Assembly (NCBI GenBank): GCA_964386865.1
Contig: CAYLUN010000019.1
Location: 1 to 64,000, forward strand
DNA from: CAYLUN01 sp964386865
GTDB lineage: Bacteria; Verrucomicrobiota; Kiritimatiellia; RFP12; UBA1067
DNA length: 64,000 nucleotides
Direction: 5' to 3'
Numbering within the stretch: the stretch's first letter is position 1; the number at the start of each line of letters is the position of its first letter. A program made the translations under genes and the position numbers. Below the pieces are notes generated by a model that worked only from the letters and a program-made list of their open reading frames with translations, was not told the origin of the DNA and searched no databases. Shown here piece after piece: positions 44,201-52,047 of the stretch.

Positions 44201-45767
44201 AAACGGCGTTCATGCGGTCTGGTGCAACGTCATTGGCGACACGGCGGCCTTTGGCGTGGGCGGGACGGCGGGCACCGTGGCGCTTGACGCCGGTGGCATC
44301 ACGGTTGGCGGGCTGTCGTTCAGCGCGGTCAGCGCGGGAACATACGCTCTTTCCGGAGGCCCTTTAAGGCTGACGAACGCGCCGGTGTTCGCGGTCAACA
44401 CGTCCGCGACCATTGCTTCGCCGATTTCAGGTGCGGCTGGCTTCACGAAGACGGGCGCGGGCACGCTCACGCTGTGCGGCCGCAATACGTATGCGGGCGT
44501 CACCGCCATCGAGGCCGGCACCGTGCGGCTCTCGTCGCTTCCGCTTGCGGCGCTCAAGCTTAGGCTGGACGCGTCGGACGCGTCGACCCTTTTCACGAAC
44601 GCCAATGGCAGCGGCGAGGTCACAGCGTCAGGCCAGCCGGTGGGCTACTGGGGCGACCGCAGCGGCACCGGCAAACCCGCCACACAGGCAACCGCGGTTC
44701 GGCGCCCCACCTACGTAACCAACGTGACGGAGTTCCACGGACGCCCGGCGCTCCATTTCGACGGCGTGGACGACGATATCACCAGCGCGTTGGACATCAA
44801 TCAGACGAACATGCCGAGCCTGACTCTGCTGCTGGCCTACCGGCAGGTGGCGAAGACCGCGAACGGCGGATTGTGGGGACATGACAACGGCGGGTGGGAC
44901 CGAATGCAGCTTCTCAACCTCGCCAGCCAGAGCGCCCCGGACTGCTACGGCATGACGACGTCGAATGCGTGGATGACGGTTCAGGGGATGAACACGAATG
45001 CGGTTTTGCTCTACACGGCCGTGCTCAGGCAAGGTTCTGCGAGCAATTCCTGCGTGTACATCAACGGACAGTCTGACGGCACGAACGGAATCCCCGCTTT
45101 CACGTCGTCCGAGGTGTCAGGTCTCGCTTCTATCACGCTTGGGAATATCAGTTCTGGCAACGGCTTTCGCGGCAACGTCCAGATCGGCGAGGTACTGGTC
45201 TACGACACCGCGCTGAGCGAGGATACGCGGCAAGCGGCAGAGAGCTATCTGCGGAACAAATGGCAGGGGGCAGCCGACACGCTTGCAGGCGTGCTTCCCA
45301 CGGACGGCGCGGTGCGGATGGCGCTGGGTGCGGCGCTGGATTTGGGCGGTACGGCGCAGACGGTGGCGTCGGTGAGCGGCGACGGACTCGTTACCAACGG
45401 CGTGCTGACCGTGACGCACACGCTCGCGCCCGGCGGGACCAACCGCGTCGGCGTGCTCGCGCTTCCCGGTTCGCCTGTTCTGGCGGGCGCGGCGCTGCTG
45501 GCCGACGTGACGTCGGGCGGGAATTGCGACCGGCTGGACTGCGCCGGAGACCTGTCGCTGGCGGGAGTCATGCTACAGATAGCCGCGCCCGAGCTTCTCA
45601 ACAGGCGTAAGAGCTATCGGCTGATCACCTGCGCCGGTAGCCTGACCGCGGCCTTCATGGTGGCCGACCTTCCCGGCGACTGGCGAGTCCGCTATGACCG
45701 CACGCCGGGTGCGGGGTCGGCGACGCTGTTCTGGGCCTCTCGTGCTACGGTCTTCAGTATCAAGTAG
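41295..45767 (+). CDS. HzsA-related c-type cytochrome fused to PATR repeats and LamG
   Basis: 1490 residues from the ATG that overlaps the previous stop. The first 40 residues are encoded by a palindromic repeat cluster; GTG 41415 directly before the signal-like LPGWALLLLGVLCAAAPVVR is an alternative start. Numbering from 41295: HzsA-related/TolB-like propeller 70-540 (QPLLFVVRNQYQTDHHNTHT; YDRWEYVDRNFGDAQGLW), heme motifs CVGCH near 553 and CVSCH near 606, a helical cytochrome region to 830, fibronectin-like 850-935, PATR 945-1090, LamG 1092-1330, and a tail ending ATVFSIK. The first half is paralogous to the gene at 57631; the second half is paralogous to the next gene at 45950. Hydrazine synthase activity should not be assumed; the family only shares the alpha-subunit fold. 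Probably surface-exposed. Confidence 0.75.
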   Translation: MRGKVNRLCVGRAELWEQGHACPCCGDRSVPAPGAATGTKVSPLPGWALLLLGVLCAAAPVVRAALPAAVTRQPLLFVVRNQYQTDHHNTHTMYPSASNEVSNGFFEGGNSALKVFDPANGSVRTILDAGATGVVRDPDVHFSGTRIVFAWRKSVADAFHIYEINADGTGLKQLTSLAGVDDFDPVYLPDDRIVFVSGREPKYVMCNKHLSHNLYRMDADGANITQIAKSTLFEGHPSLMSDGRLLYDRWEYVDRNFGDAQGLWTSDPEGTEHAVYFGNNTSSPGGMLDAREIPGTQQAVCTFVACHDKPWGAIAVIDRRLARDGAAAVVRMWPAGLESWVRVNPTVNYDFDLFAGTSPKHEDPYPLADPETGVGGRYFLCSRNTGAGEHMALYLLDAQDGGATLLHDEGAGDVGCFDPMPLAARVRPGIVTVPRKYDDTPGRFYVTDVYKGTHMAGVTRGTVKYLRVVESPEKRYYSSQVWNAQGIEAPGVNWDSFETKRILGTVPVEDDGSAHFLVPPRTFVFFQLLDEKGMMVQSMRSGTVIQPGEAQGCVGCHEDRKLAPHPTGVRMPAAFMRGPDALSGWQGEPARMFNYLAEVQPVFNAKCVSCHDTGGTGASKVVLAGDKGVCFNASYAELWRKGYTGAVGAGPAAIKPALSWGSHASRLIQALQGAHTNRVALTAAEFDRIATWLDLNAVYYPSYAANYPGNAGGRSPLTFTQLSQIAAYTGKNVATADSVKSAGELIWFDRPDASPCLSGVTGAAYTNALALIRAGQAALTALPREDMTNCVLMNATDLWRENKYQARLCREAMNRAAVAAGSVVYDSQGLLAVANGAPVGSNRTSAVLNGRVVYTTSNETATVFLAWGSSDAGDSTNLWQHVARVGTQGAGAFSFALTNLTAGRPLYFRVFAANGQGLVSSHASTVFDTLSLLGQAAEALTFTWSADTAGAAKDGSGAWNQAAANWVGSNGVHAVWCNVIGDTAAFGVGGTAGTVALDAGGITVGGLSFSAVSAGTYALSGGPLRLTNAPVFAVNTSATIASPISGAAGFTKTGAGTLTLCGRNTYAGVTAIEAGTVRLSSLPLAALKLRLDASDASTLFTNANGSGEVTASGQPVGYWGDRSGTGKPATQATAVRRPTYVTNVTEFHGRPALHFDGVDDDITSALDINQTNMPSLTLLLAYRQVAKTANGGLWGHDNGGWDRMQLLNLASQSAPDCYGMTTSNAWMTVQGMNTNAVLLYTAVLRQGSASNSCVYINGQSDGTNGIPAFTSSEVSGLASITLGNISSGNGFRGNVQIGEVLVYDTALSEDTRQAAESYLRNKWQGAADTLAGVLPTDGAVRMALGAALDLGGTAQTVASVSGDGLVTNGVLTVTHTLAPGGTNRVGVLALPGSPVLAGAALLADVTSGGNCDRLDCAGDLSLAGVMLQIAAPELLNRRKSYRLITCAGSLTAAFMVADLPGDWRVRYDRTPGAGSATLFWASRATVFSIK
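41341..41428. repeat. REP-like palindrome cluster inside the start of a gene
   Basis: A perfect 10-bp stem (AGCAAGGACA with TGTCCTTGCT, loop CGCT, 41344-41367) is followed at once by a perfect 9-bp stem (GCGGGGACA with TGTCCCCGC, loop GGAG, 41368-41389). GGGAGC at 41341 pairs with GCTCCC at 41388. The second unit recurs at 41404-41428 with 22 of 25 bases identical. This is the architecture of a mobile intergenic palindrome family. Confidence 0.7.
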
Positions 45768-45793
45768 GGTGGATGAAGAATTGAGGTTTTGGG

Positions 45794-45881
45794 CTTGCAT
45801 TCCAAGACAGGAACGTGAAATACTTTTTACATGTGAAAACGTTATTCATCTGTGAAAACAGTGTTTTTGCCTGTAGAAATG
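45794..45881 (+). promoter_or_regulatory. Iteron-type upstream element, copy 2
   Basis: CTTGC at 45794, then GTGAAAT 45815, GTGAAAA 45833, GTGAAAA 45852 and GTAGAAA 45873, spaced 18, 19 and 21 bases exactly as at 37813-37900; T5 tracts at 45824 and 45864. A leader of about 70 bases separates it from ATG 45950, so here the element is clearly non-coding. Confidence 0.68.
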
Positions 45882-45949
45882 CTTTTCAATAGCCGTATCG
45901 GCTGTTCAACGGGGTTGGGTTGGCTGTTTGATGACGAAAGGAGAGCGAC

Positions 45950-48900
45950 ATGCAAAGCAAGGGTCAGCGCGCAGGGTGTAGTCGTTTGGGCGGCAGGCGT
46001 TGGGTTGCGCTGTGGGTGACCGCGGCGGTTGTAGGGGCGGGAAGCGTGTCGGCTGACACCTACACGTGGAGCGCGAACACGACGGGCGCCGCGCTGGACG
46101 GCTCGGGCGCGTGGAATACGTCGGCAGCGAACTGGGTCGGCGCAGGTGATGTCCACACGGCATGGAATAACGCTGGGGGCGACACGGCGGCGTTCGGTGC
46201 AGGCGGCACGGCGGGAACAGTGACGGCGGCCTCGGGCCTCACCCTCGGAGGACTGCTCTTCAACGCGGGAGTCTCGGGCGCATACACGCTCAATGGGGCT
46301 GCGCTGGCACTGACTGGCTCGCCGTTGTTCACGGCGAACGCGAACGCCACGGTCAGCAACGCGCTGATGGGCCCCGTGGGCTTTACTAAGTCCGGCAGCG
46401 GAGCGCTGACACTGACCTCGAACCAGAGCAGCTTTACCGGCAACGTCACGGTCGCGCAAGGCACGCTGATTGTCAATGCCGGCAATAATGTCGTGGCGCC
46501 GACCAACAGCGCGCTCGGCTACCTGTTGGCTGCGGAACGGGCGATTGCGGTGGCAAACGGCGCAACGCTGCAGTTTAATGCCAGCGACACGATCGGCAAT
46601 GCCGGCTCGATACCGCTTGTGACATTGTCCGTGGAGAATGGCGGCACCGTGCGGAACAACAGCTCGTTCACCACGCTGGGCCCCCTGAATCTCAGCGGAG
46701 GGACGCTCCTGTCTGTCGGCGGCGTGAACGCGTCCTACCAGGCCTACCAGCTGAAGGGCACGGTGACATCAGGCGGCAACGCTGCGATCAGCACGACGGG
46801 CGGCGCCAACAGCGGGGTTCACCTGTTCAATGGCACGTTCGCCGTAACGAGCGGCACCTTGACGGTCTCTGCTCCGCTGGTCAATGCCTCCGCTTCCGGG
46901 GGCGCGGTCGGCTTCACCAAAAGCGGGGCCGGCTCCATGCTGCTGACGGCGGACAACAGCTTTAGCGGCAACGTCACGGTCTCCAACGGCACGCTGCAGG
47001 TGGGCAATGGCGGAGCGGCGGGCACGCTGGGTACCGGCGTAGGCGCGGTCAGCCTCGTGAATGGGGACGCGTCGCTGGTTTTCAACCGCTCCGGTTCGAC
47101 CGCGCAGGCGGGTGCGATTTCAGGCAGCGGCTCAGTCGTCAAGCAGGGCGTGGGGCTCGTCACGTTTTCAGGCGCCAACACCTACGCCGGCGGCACGGCG
47201 ATCAGCGGCGGCGTGCTGGCCGTGACGCGCACGAACGCGCTTCCCGGCTACGCCACGGCAGGCCAGGTTACGCTGGCCAGCGGCGCGGGCCTGTCGGTCG
47301 GCGTGGGGAGCTGGCTGAGCGCAGACATTGACGCGCTGATCAGCACGGGCGTGTACGGCAGCGACACGGTGTTCGGCTTCGATACGACGGCGGGCAACTA
47401 CGCGTACAGCGGCCAGTTCGCTCTCCCGACTGTCGCGGGGCTGGTCAAGACGGGGCCGAATGCGCTGACGTTCCCTGGCGGCACCGGCTTCGCGGGCGGC
47501 GTGACGGCGCTGGGCGGCATCCTGCAGGCCGACTTCGGGGCGGGCCTTCCCGCGTCGACCAACGTGACGCTTTCGGACGCTTCGCTGTCTTCGGCCAATG
47601 GTAGTATCGTGGCCGCGCTCGGCACGGCAACGGGGCAGATCACTGTCGTGTCCGGCACCGCGAGCGGGTTCAGCGCTGTCGGCACGCCGCTCACCGTCAA
47701 TCTAGGCGGTGCGGGTGCCGCGTTATCCTGGGGCTCGGCGGCGTTCAATCCCAGCGTGCTCGTACTCAACGACACAGGCGCGAATACGAACCTCACGCTC
47801 ATCAACGGCCTCAGCCTCAACAGCGCGACCCGTACGGTCAATGTCAACGCGACCGCGGCTGGCGCGGCTGCGGAAATCAGCGGTCTCATCGCCAACGGCA
47901 GCGGCGCGGCGGGGTTCATCAAAGGAGGCGCGGGCAAGCTGGTCCTGAGCGCGGCCAACTCGTATTCGGGCGGCACGACGATCAATTCCGGCACACTGAT
48001 GCTTTCCGGCGGAAACAACCGGCTGAACACGAGTGGTACGGTTACCCTGAACAGCGGTGCCGTGCTTGATCTGGGCGGTTACAGCCAGTCGCTGTCCGTT
48101 GCGGGTTTCGTGTTTAACGGCGGCACGCTTCAGAACGGCGTGGTCAGCCTGAGCAATGCGAGCTGGAGTCCCGGTGCGAACGCCAACGTCAGCATCGGCG
48201 TCGGCGGAGGTATCGTTTGTCCCAATCGACTGCTCCTGAACAACAGGCAGACGCTGACGCTCGCTCCGGGCGCGGGCTCGGTCTGTTTCGGCGGGGACAC
48301 CGGCGGCTCGGCGAACTATATCGGAGTCGACAGTAACTCGACCAATGCGATCATCGTAAACGGCGGGTCGCTCGATTTGACGAATTCGGCAGCCGGTGCC
48401 GGTTATCTGCGCATTGCCGCGAACAGCGCGAGCGCCGGGCCGCCGGTCGGCTACCTGACCGTCAACGCTGGCGCGGTGAACGTCGGGCACTCGATGAACA
48501 TGGGCGCGCGCTGGGACAATGGCGTTGTGGCGTGTACAGGCGTGGCCACGCTCACGCTCACAAACGGCGAGGTGAACGTTGGCACGGGGACCAGCACGGG
48601 AACCGGCGGCGGGAACCGCGGCTGGCTCTACATGGGCAACGGCGCGGCCGGGACGGTGAGCCGCTCGACGATCAACCTGAACGGCGGCACGCTCTCGCTC
48701 AGCCAGCTCGAAGCGGGCGCCTACGGCACGCACGCGTTCAACTTCAACGGCGGCACGCTGAAGGCGCGGACAAACAATCTGACGTTCTTCAACGGAGCGA
48801 ACCTGGCCTGCTCGGTCGGCGCGGGTAACGCCGTCATCGACACGGCGGGATTCAAGGTGGGCATCGCCGCAAACCTGCTGGGCAGCGGCCTCGCGGGCGG

Positions 48901-50215
48901 CCTCGTGAAGCGGGGCTCGGGCACGCTGGTTCTGGGCGGCAGCAACACCTACAGCGGTGTCACGTCCGTTGAGCAGGGAACCCTGACGCTTCCGGCCCGT
49001 TCCTATTTTCCGACCAATGGTACGACGCTGCTGGCGGCCGAAGCGCTCGGAAGCCTCAAGCTCCGGCTGGACGCGTCCGATGCCTCGACCCTCTTCACCA
49101 ACGCGAACGGCAGCGGGGCGGTCACGGTGTCCGGTCAGCCGGTCGGCTACTGGGGCGACCTGAGCGGCAACAACAAGCCAGGCTTGCAGACGACCACGAA
49201 CCAGCGTCCGACGTATGTGACCGGCCTGGCGGCCTTCAACGGCCTGCCGGCGCTCCAGTTCGATGGCACGGACGATGAGATCACCAGCCTGCTAAACATC
49301 AACGCGTCGAGCATTTCCAACCTGACGGTCATGATGGTGTTCCGGCAGCTGACGTATAAGGTTAACGGCGGTTTGTGGGGGCATGACGACGGCGGCTGGG
49401 ACCGGATCCAGCTTCTGAATTTCGGAGGCGTGGGCCTCAACAACATCGCGACGTCGGGCACGTCCGCTGGCGTTAACGGCATGAACACGAATAGCGCCCT
49501 GATTTATACGGCGGTTCTGAAAAACGGTGTGACTGGCGGTTCCTATGTCTATGTCAACGGACGGTCAGACAGCACCAACGGTTTGCCAGCGTTCACTTCA
49601 TCAGAGGGAACGGGGCAGGCTTTGTTCACGCTGGGGAACATCAGTCCGGGCAATGCCTATCGCGGCAACATTCAGATCGGCGAGGTGATGGTCTTTAACG
49701 CCGCGCTGAGCGACGCAGCTCGCCGCAATGCGGAGGCGTACCTGCAGGACAAATGGGTTGGGCTTGCCGGTCGTGCGAACGTCGCTTCCGGCGCGGTCTT
49801 GGACCTCAATGGCTCGACGCAGGCGCTGGCTTCCGTAAGCGGTGCGGGGACGGTTTCGAACGGCACGCTGACGGTGACGGAACCTCTTTCGCCAGCGGGT
49901 GACGACGCGCTGGGGACCCTGCGCGTGTCGAATGTGGCCCTGAACGGAACGCTGCGGGTCAACGTGACGCTTGGTGGCGCATGCGACTTGCTCGAGTGCG
50001 CCGGGAGCCTGGCGCTGAACGGGCTCGCCCTGCGGGTCGCGGATCTCGGACTGCTGAGCCGGGCGAGGACGTATACGGTCATCACGTGTTCGGGGCCGCT
50101 GACGGGCGGGTTTGCATCGACCAACCTCCCCGCGAACTGGGACGTGCGGTATGACCCGTCGGGGACGGTTACGTTCTACTACGCGGCGCCCGGCACACTC
50201 ATCATGGTGCAGTAA
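45950..50215 (+). CDS. Giant secreted PATR-repeat protein with LamG domain
   Basis: 1421 residues. AAAGGAGAG lies just before ATG 45950. The signal region is about residues 19-35 (WVALWVTAAVVGAGSVSA). Residues 36-1045 are a long run of PATR beta-strand repeats (VGFTKSGSGALTLTSNQSSF, LVTFSGANTYAGGTAISGGV, LVKRGSGTLVLGGSNTYSGV). Residues about 1045-1285 are a LamG-like jelly roll (LRLDASDASTLFTNANGSGA; GLWGHDDGGWDRIQLLNFGG). The end is more PATR and the tail YYAAPGTLIMVQ. It has no catalytic or heme motif. It shares its first 150 and last 370 residues with the C-terminal half of the neighbouring cytochrome fusion, and shares the iteron element with the gene at 37.9 kb. Probably a surface adhesin, passenger or scaffold; no autotransporter barrel is visible. 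Confidence 0.78.
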   Translation: MQSKGQRAGCSRLGGRRWVALWVTAAVVGAGSVSADTYTWSANTTGAALDGSGAWNTSAANWVGAGDVHTAWNNAGGDTAAFGAGGTAGTVTAASGLTLGGLLFNAGVSGAYTLNGAALALTGSPLFTANANATVSNALMGPVGFTKSGSGALTLTSNQSSFTGNVTVAQGTLIVNAGNNVVAPTNSALGYLLAAERAIAVANGATLQFNASDTIGNAGSIPLVTLSVENGGTVRNNSSFTTLGPLNLSGGTLLSVGGVNASYQAYQLKGTVTSGGNAAISTTGGANSGVHLFNGTFAVTSGTLTVSAPLVNASASGGAVGFTKSGAGSMLLTADNSFSGNVTVSNGTLQVGNGGAAGTLGTGVGAVSLVNGDASLVFNRSGSTAQAGAISGSGSVVKQGVGLVTFSGANTYAGGTAISGGVLAVTRTNALPGYATAGQVTLASGAGLSVGVGSWLSADIDALISTGVYGSDTVFGFDTTAGNYAYSGQFALPTVAGLVKTGPNALTFPGGTGFAGGVTALGGILQADFGAGLPASTNVTLSDASLSSANGSIVAALGTATGQITVVSGTASGFSAVGTPLTVNLGGAGAALSWGSAAFNPSVLVLNDTGANTNLTLINGLSLNSATRTVNVNATAAGAAAEISGLIANGSGAAGFIKGGAGKLVLSAANSYSGGTTINSGTLMLSGGNNRLNTSGTVTLNSGAVLDLGGYSQSLSVAGFVFNGGTLQNGVVSLSNASWSPGANANVSIGVGGGIVCPNRLLLNNRQTLTLAPGAGSVCFGGDTGGSANYIGVDSNSTNAIIVNGGSLDLTNSAAGAGYLRIAANSASAGPPVGYLTVNAGAVNVGHSMNMGARWDNGVVACTGVATLTLTNGEVNVGTGTSTGTGGGNRGWLYMGNGAAGTVSRSTINLNGGTLSLSQLEAGAYGTHAFNFNGGTLKARTNNLTFFNGANLACSVGAGNAVIDTAGFKVGIAANLLGSGLAGGLVKRGSGTLVLGGSNTYSGVTSVEQGTLTLPARSYFPTNGTTLLAAEALGSLKLRLDASDASTLFTNANGSGAVTVSGQPVGYWGDLSGNNKPGLQTTTNQRPTYVTGLAAFNGLPALQFDGTDDEITSLLNINASSISNLTVMMVFRQLTYKVNGGLWGHDDGGWDRIQLLNFGGVGLNNIATSGTSAGVNGMNTNSALIYTAVLKNGVTGGSYVYVNGRSDSTNGLPAFTSSEGTGQALFTLGNISPGNAYRGNIQIGEVMVFNAALSDAARRNAEAYLQDKWVGLAGRANVASGAVLDLNGSTQALASVSGAGTVSNGTLTVTEPLSPAGDDALGTLRVSNVALNGTLRVNVTLGGACDLLECAGSLALNGLALRVADLGLLSRARTYTVITCSGPLTGGFASTNLPANWDVRYDPSGTVTFYYAAPGTLIMVQ

Positions 50216-50227
50216 CGTCATCGAAGG

Positions 50228-50301
50228 GCCCGCGAACACACGCGAATAGCGCGAATGGAGAGACGATCCGATTCGCGCGAATGGGCGTGGTTCGCGGGCA
50301 G
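50228..50301. repeat. CGCGAAT-type dispersed repeat with hairpin, copy 1
   Basis: CCCGCGAAC, CACGCGAAT and GCGCGAATGG succeed one another from 50229, and the inverse GCGTGGTTCGCGGG lies at about 50285-50298, so the region can fold with arms of about 13 bases. A related direct copy is at 57571-57600. It sits between the PATR gene and the IclR gene. Confidence 0.5.
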
Positions 50302-50314
50302 AAATACGAGCCAA

Positions 50315-51097
50315 ATGGCAGTGAAGCGAGATGATGCGAGGTATAGCGCGCCGAGCTTGGTGCGCGGGCTGGCGGTGCTGGAGTATCTGGCGCACCATCC
50401 AGGGGGCAAGGGTCAGCTCGAGATCGCGCAGGCCCTGAAATGTCCGGTCTCAAGCGTTTTCCGCATCACCATGGCGCTGGAGAAGGCAGGCTACCTGGAG
50501 CGCGACGGCGAGACCAAAGTGTTCCGGCACACGCAGAAGATGCTCATGCTGGGCCAACAGGCTCTGTCTGAGTCTGATCTGATCGGCTGCTGCATGCCCG
50601 AGATGCGCGAGCTGCGCGACGAGCTTGAAGACACGATCCTCTTGGGCGTGCTAAACGGGCCTGAAATCATTGTGCTGGAGCAGGCGCTCGGTTCGCACCT
50701 GTTCCGCTTCTCGGTGAATGCGGGCCACCGCATCAGGGCCTACTGCTCGGCGCCGGGCAAGGCGATCATCGCGTACCTTCCCGAGAAGCGGCGCGACCGG
50801 GTGATCGAGCAGACGGAGTTCGTGCGCTTCAACGCGAATACGATCACCACGCCGGAGGCCTTCCGCAAGGAGCTGCAGAAGGTCGCCAAGATCGGTTACG
50901 CGGAAGACAAGGGCGAGGAGTACGCGGGCATCTACTGCGTAGGGGCGCCGGTGTTCGACCGCAGCGGCTACCCGATCGCCTCGGTGTGGATCACGGGCCC
51001 GGGGATGCGCGTCAAGCCGGAGATGATTCGGGGGATCGGCGAGAAGATTAGGGCGGGCGCGCTGCGCGTGTCGCGCCGGATGGGGTATGCGGGATAA
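50315..51097 (+). CDS. IclR family transcriptional regulator
   Basis: 260 residues from ATG 50315. An upstream ATG at 50255 lies in the repeat and would add 20 residues not seen in the family. N-terminal winged helix 8-75 (YSAPSLVRGLAVLEYLAHHP; LEIAQALKCPVSSVFRITMA), then the IclR effector domain 85-255 with GCCMPEMRELRDELEDTILL, AYCSAPGKAIIAYLPE and YCVGAPVFDRSGYPIASVWI. It is followed 68 bases later by an SDR gene and then GH116, aldolase and kinase genes, so it most likely controls this sugar-catabolic cluster in response to a sugar-derived ligand. Target site not identified. Confidence 0.88.
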   Translation: MAVKRDDARYSAPSLVRGLAVLEYLAHHPGGKGQLEIAQALKCPVSSVFRITMALEKAGYLERDGETKVFRHTQKMLMLGQQALSESDLIGCCMPEMRELRDELEDTILLGVLNGPEIIVLEQALGSHLFRFSVNAGHRIRAYCSAPGKAIIAYLPEKRRDRVIEQTEFVRFNANTITTPEAFRKELQKVAKIGYAEDKGEEYAGIYCVGAPVFDRSGYPIASVWITGPGMRVKPEMIRGIGEKIRAGALRVSRRMGYAG

Positions 51098-51165
51098 GTG
51101 GCAGTCGGCAGGAGCAGCAGACAGTAGGGGTGAAACATCTTTCGCCCGATAAAGGAGAGAGTGAA

Positions 51166-51936
51166 ATGAACGTGTTGGAACAATTCAGGTTGGACGGCAA
51201 GGTGGCGGTGGTCACCGGAGCCTCCTGCGGCATCGGTAAACGCGTCGCGCTGGGGTATCTGCAGGCTGGCGCCAGGGTGGTGCTTGCGGCGTTGGACGAC
51301 GACAAGCTCCCCGCAACTCTGGCCGAACTTAAACAGGTGTACGGCGAGCGGGTGATGGCCGTGGCCTGTGATGTCGGCTCGCAGGAGTCCGTTGCTGGCA
51401 TGGTCAGCCAGGTGATGAACGCCTGGGGCCGGATTGACGTGGCGGTCTGTAACGCGGGCATCGTGACGCTGAAAGGGCTGGAAGAGATGTCGCTGGAGGA
51501 GTTCGAGCGCGTTCAGAAAATCAACGTCAGCGGCGTTTTCCTGACCGCGCAGGCCTGCGCCCGGCGGATGATCGCACAGGGCGGCGGCGGCAGCATTATC
51601 GTCACGGCATCGATGTCGGCGCGGGTGATCAACACGCCGCAGAAGATCGGACACTACTGCGCCTCCAAGGCGGCTGCGATGCAGCTGGCCAAGGCCATGG
51701 CGGTGGAGTTCGCGCCGCACGGAATCCGCGTGAACAGCGTGAGCCCCGGCTACATCATGACCGAGCTCGTGGAGCCTCTGACCGAGTTTCATGCGCTGTG
51801 GAAGCCGCAGATTCCGATGCGCCGGCTGGGTAAGCCGGAGGAGCTGATGGGGCTGTACGTGTATTTGGCGAGCGACGCGTCAAGCTACATGACCGGCTCG
51901 GACGTGGTGATCGACGGCGGGTTCACCTGCGTGTGA
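51166..51936 (+). CDS. SDR family NAD(P)-dependent oxidoreductase
   Basis: 256 residues, cytoplasmic. AAGGAGA at 51152-51158 fixes ATG 51166. Classical SDR motifs are complete: TGASCGIG at 17-24, NAG at 96-98, catalytic Ser149 or Ser151 in TASMSA, YCASK with Tyr164 and Lys168, and PGYIMTE after it. The C-terminal IPMRRLGKPEELMGLYVYLA and GSDVVIDGGFTCV are typical of sugar or polyol dehydrogenases (gluconate 5-dehydrogenase or sorbose reductase types). It lies between the IclR regulator and a GH116 gene. The likely role is oxidation or reduction of a released monosaccharide; the substrate is unknown. Confidence 0.87.
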   Translation: MNVLEQFRLDGKVAVVTGASCGIGKRVALGYLQAGARVVLAALDDDKLPATLAELKQVYGERVMAVACDVGSQESVAGMVSQVMNAWGRIDVAVCNAGIVTLKGLEEMSLEEFERVQKINVSGVFLTAQACARRMIAQGGGGSIIVTASMSARVINTPQKIGHYCASKAAAMQLAKAMAVEFAPHGIRVNSVSPGYIMTELVEPLTEFHALWKPQIPMRRLGKPEELMGLYVYLASDASSYMTGSDVVIDGGFTCV

Positions 51937-51990
51937 CAGCCGCCTCTTAATCGTGATCGAGAAGCCAAACACACTCCTTGTGATGGCTGA

Positions 51991-52020
51991 TTGCGATTAA
52001 GGTCAGGACCGCGATACGAT
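51991..52020 (+). promoter_or_regulatory. Weak promoter candidate before the GH116 gene
   Basis: TTGCGA at 51991-51996, 18-base spacer, TACGAT at 52015-52020. The ribosome site GCGGGGAGGG follows at 52033. Match to consensus is modest. Confidence 0.25.
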
Positions 52021-52047
52021 TAGGCGCTTGAGCGGGGAGGGCACGCC

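Noticed and set aside
45815..45880. Iteron array as a CRISPR array or replication origin
   Set aside because: Units are only 7 bases, spacers 11-14 bases, there are four copies, and no cas or replication gene is near. Placement just upstream of gene starts fits regulation better.
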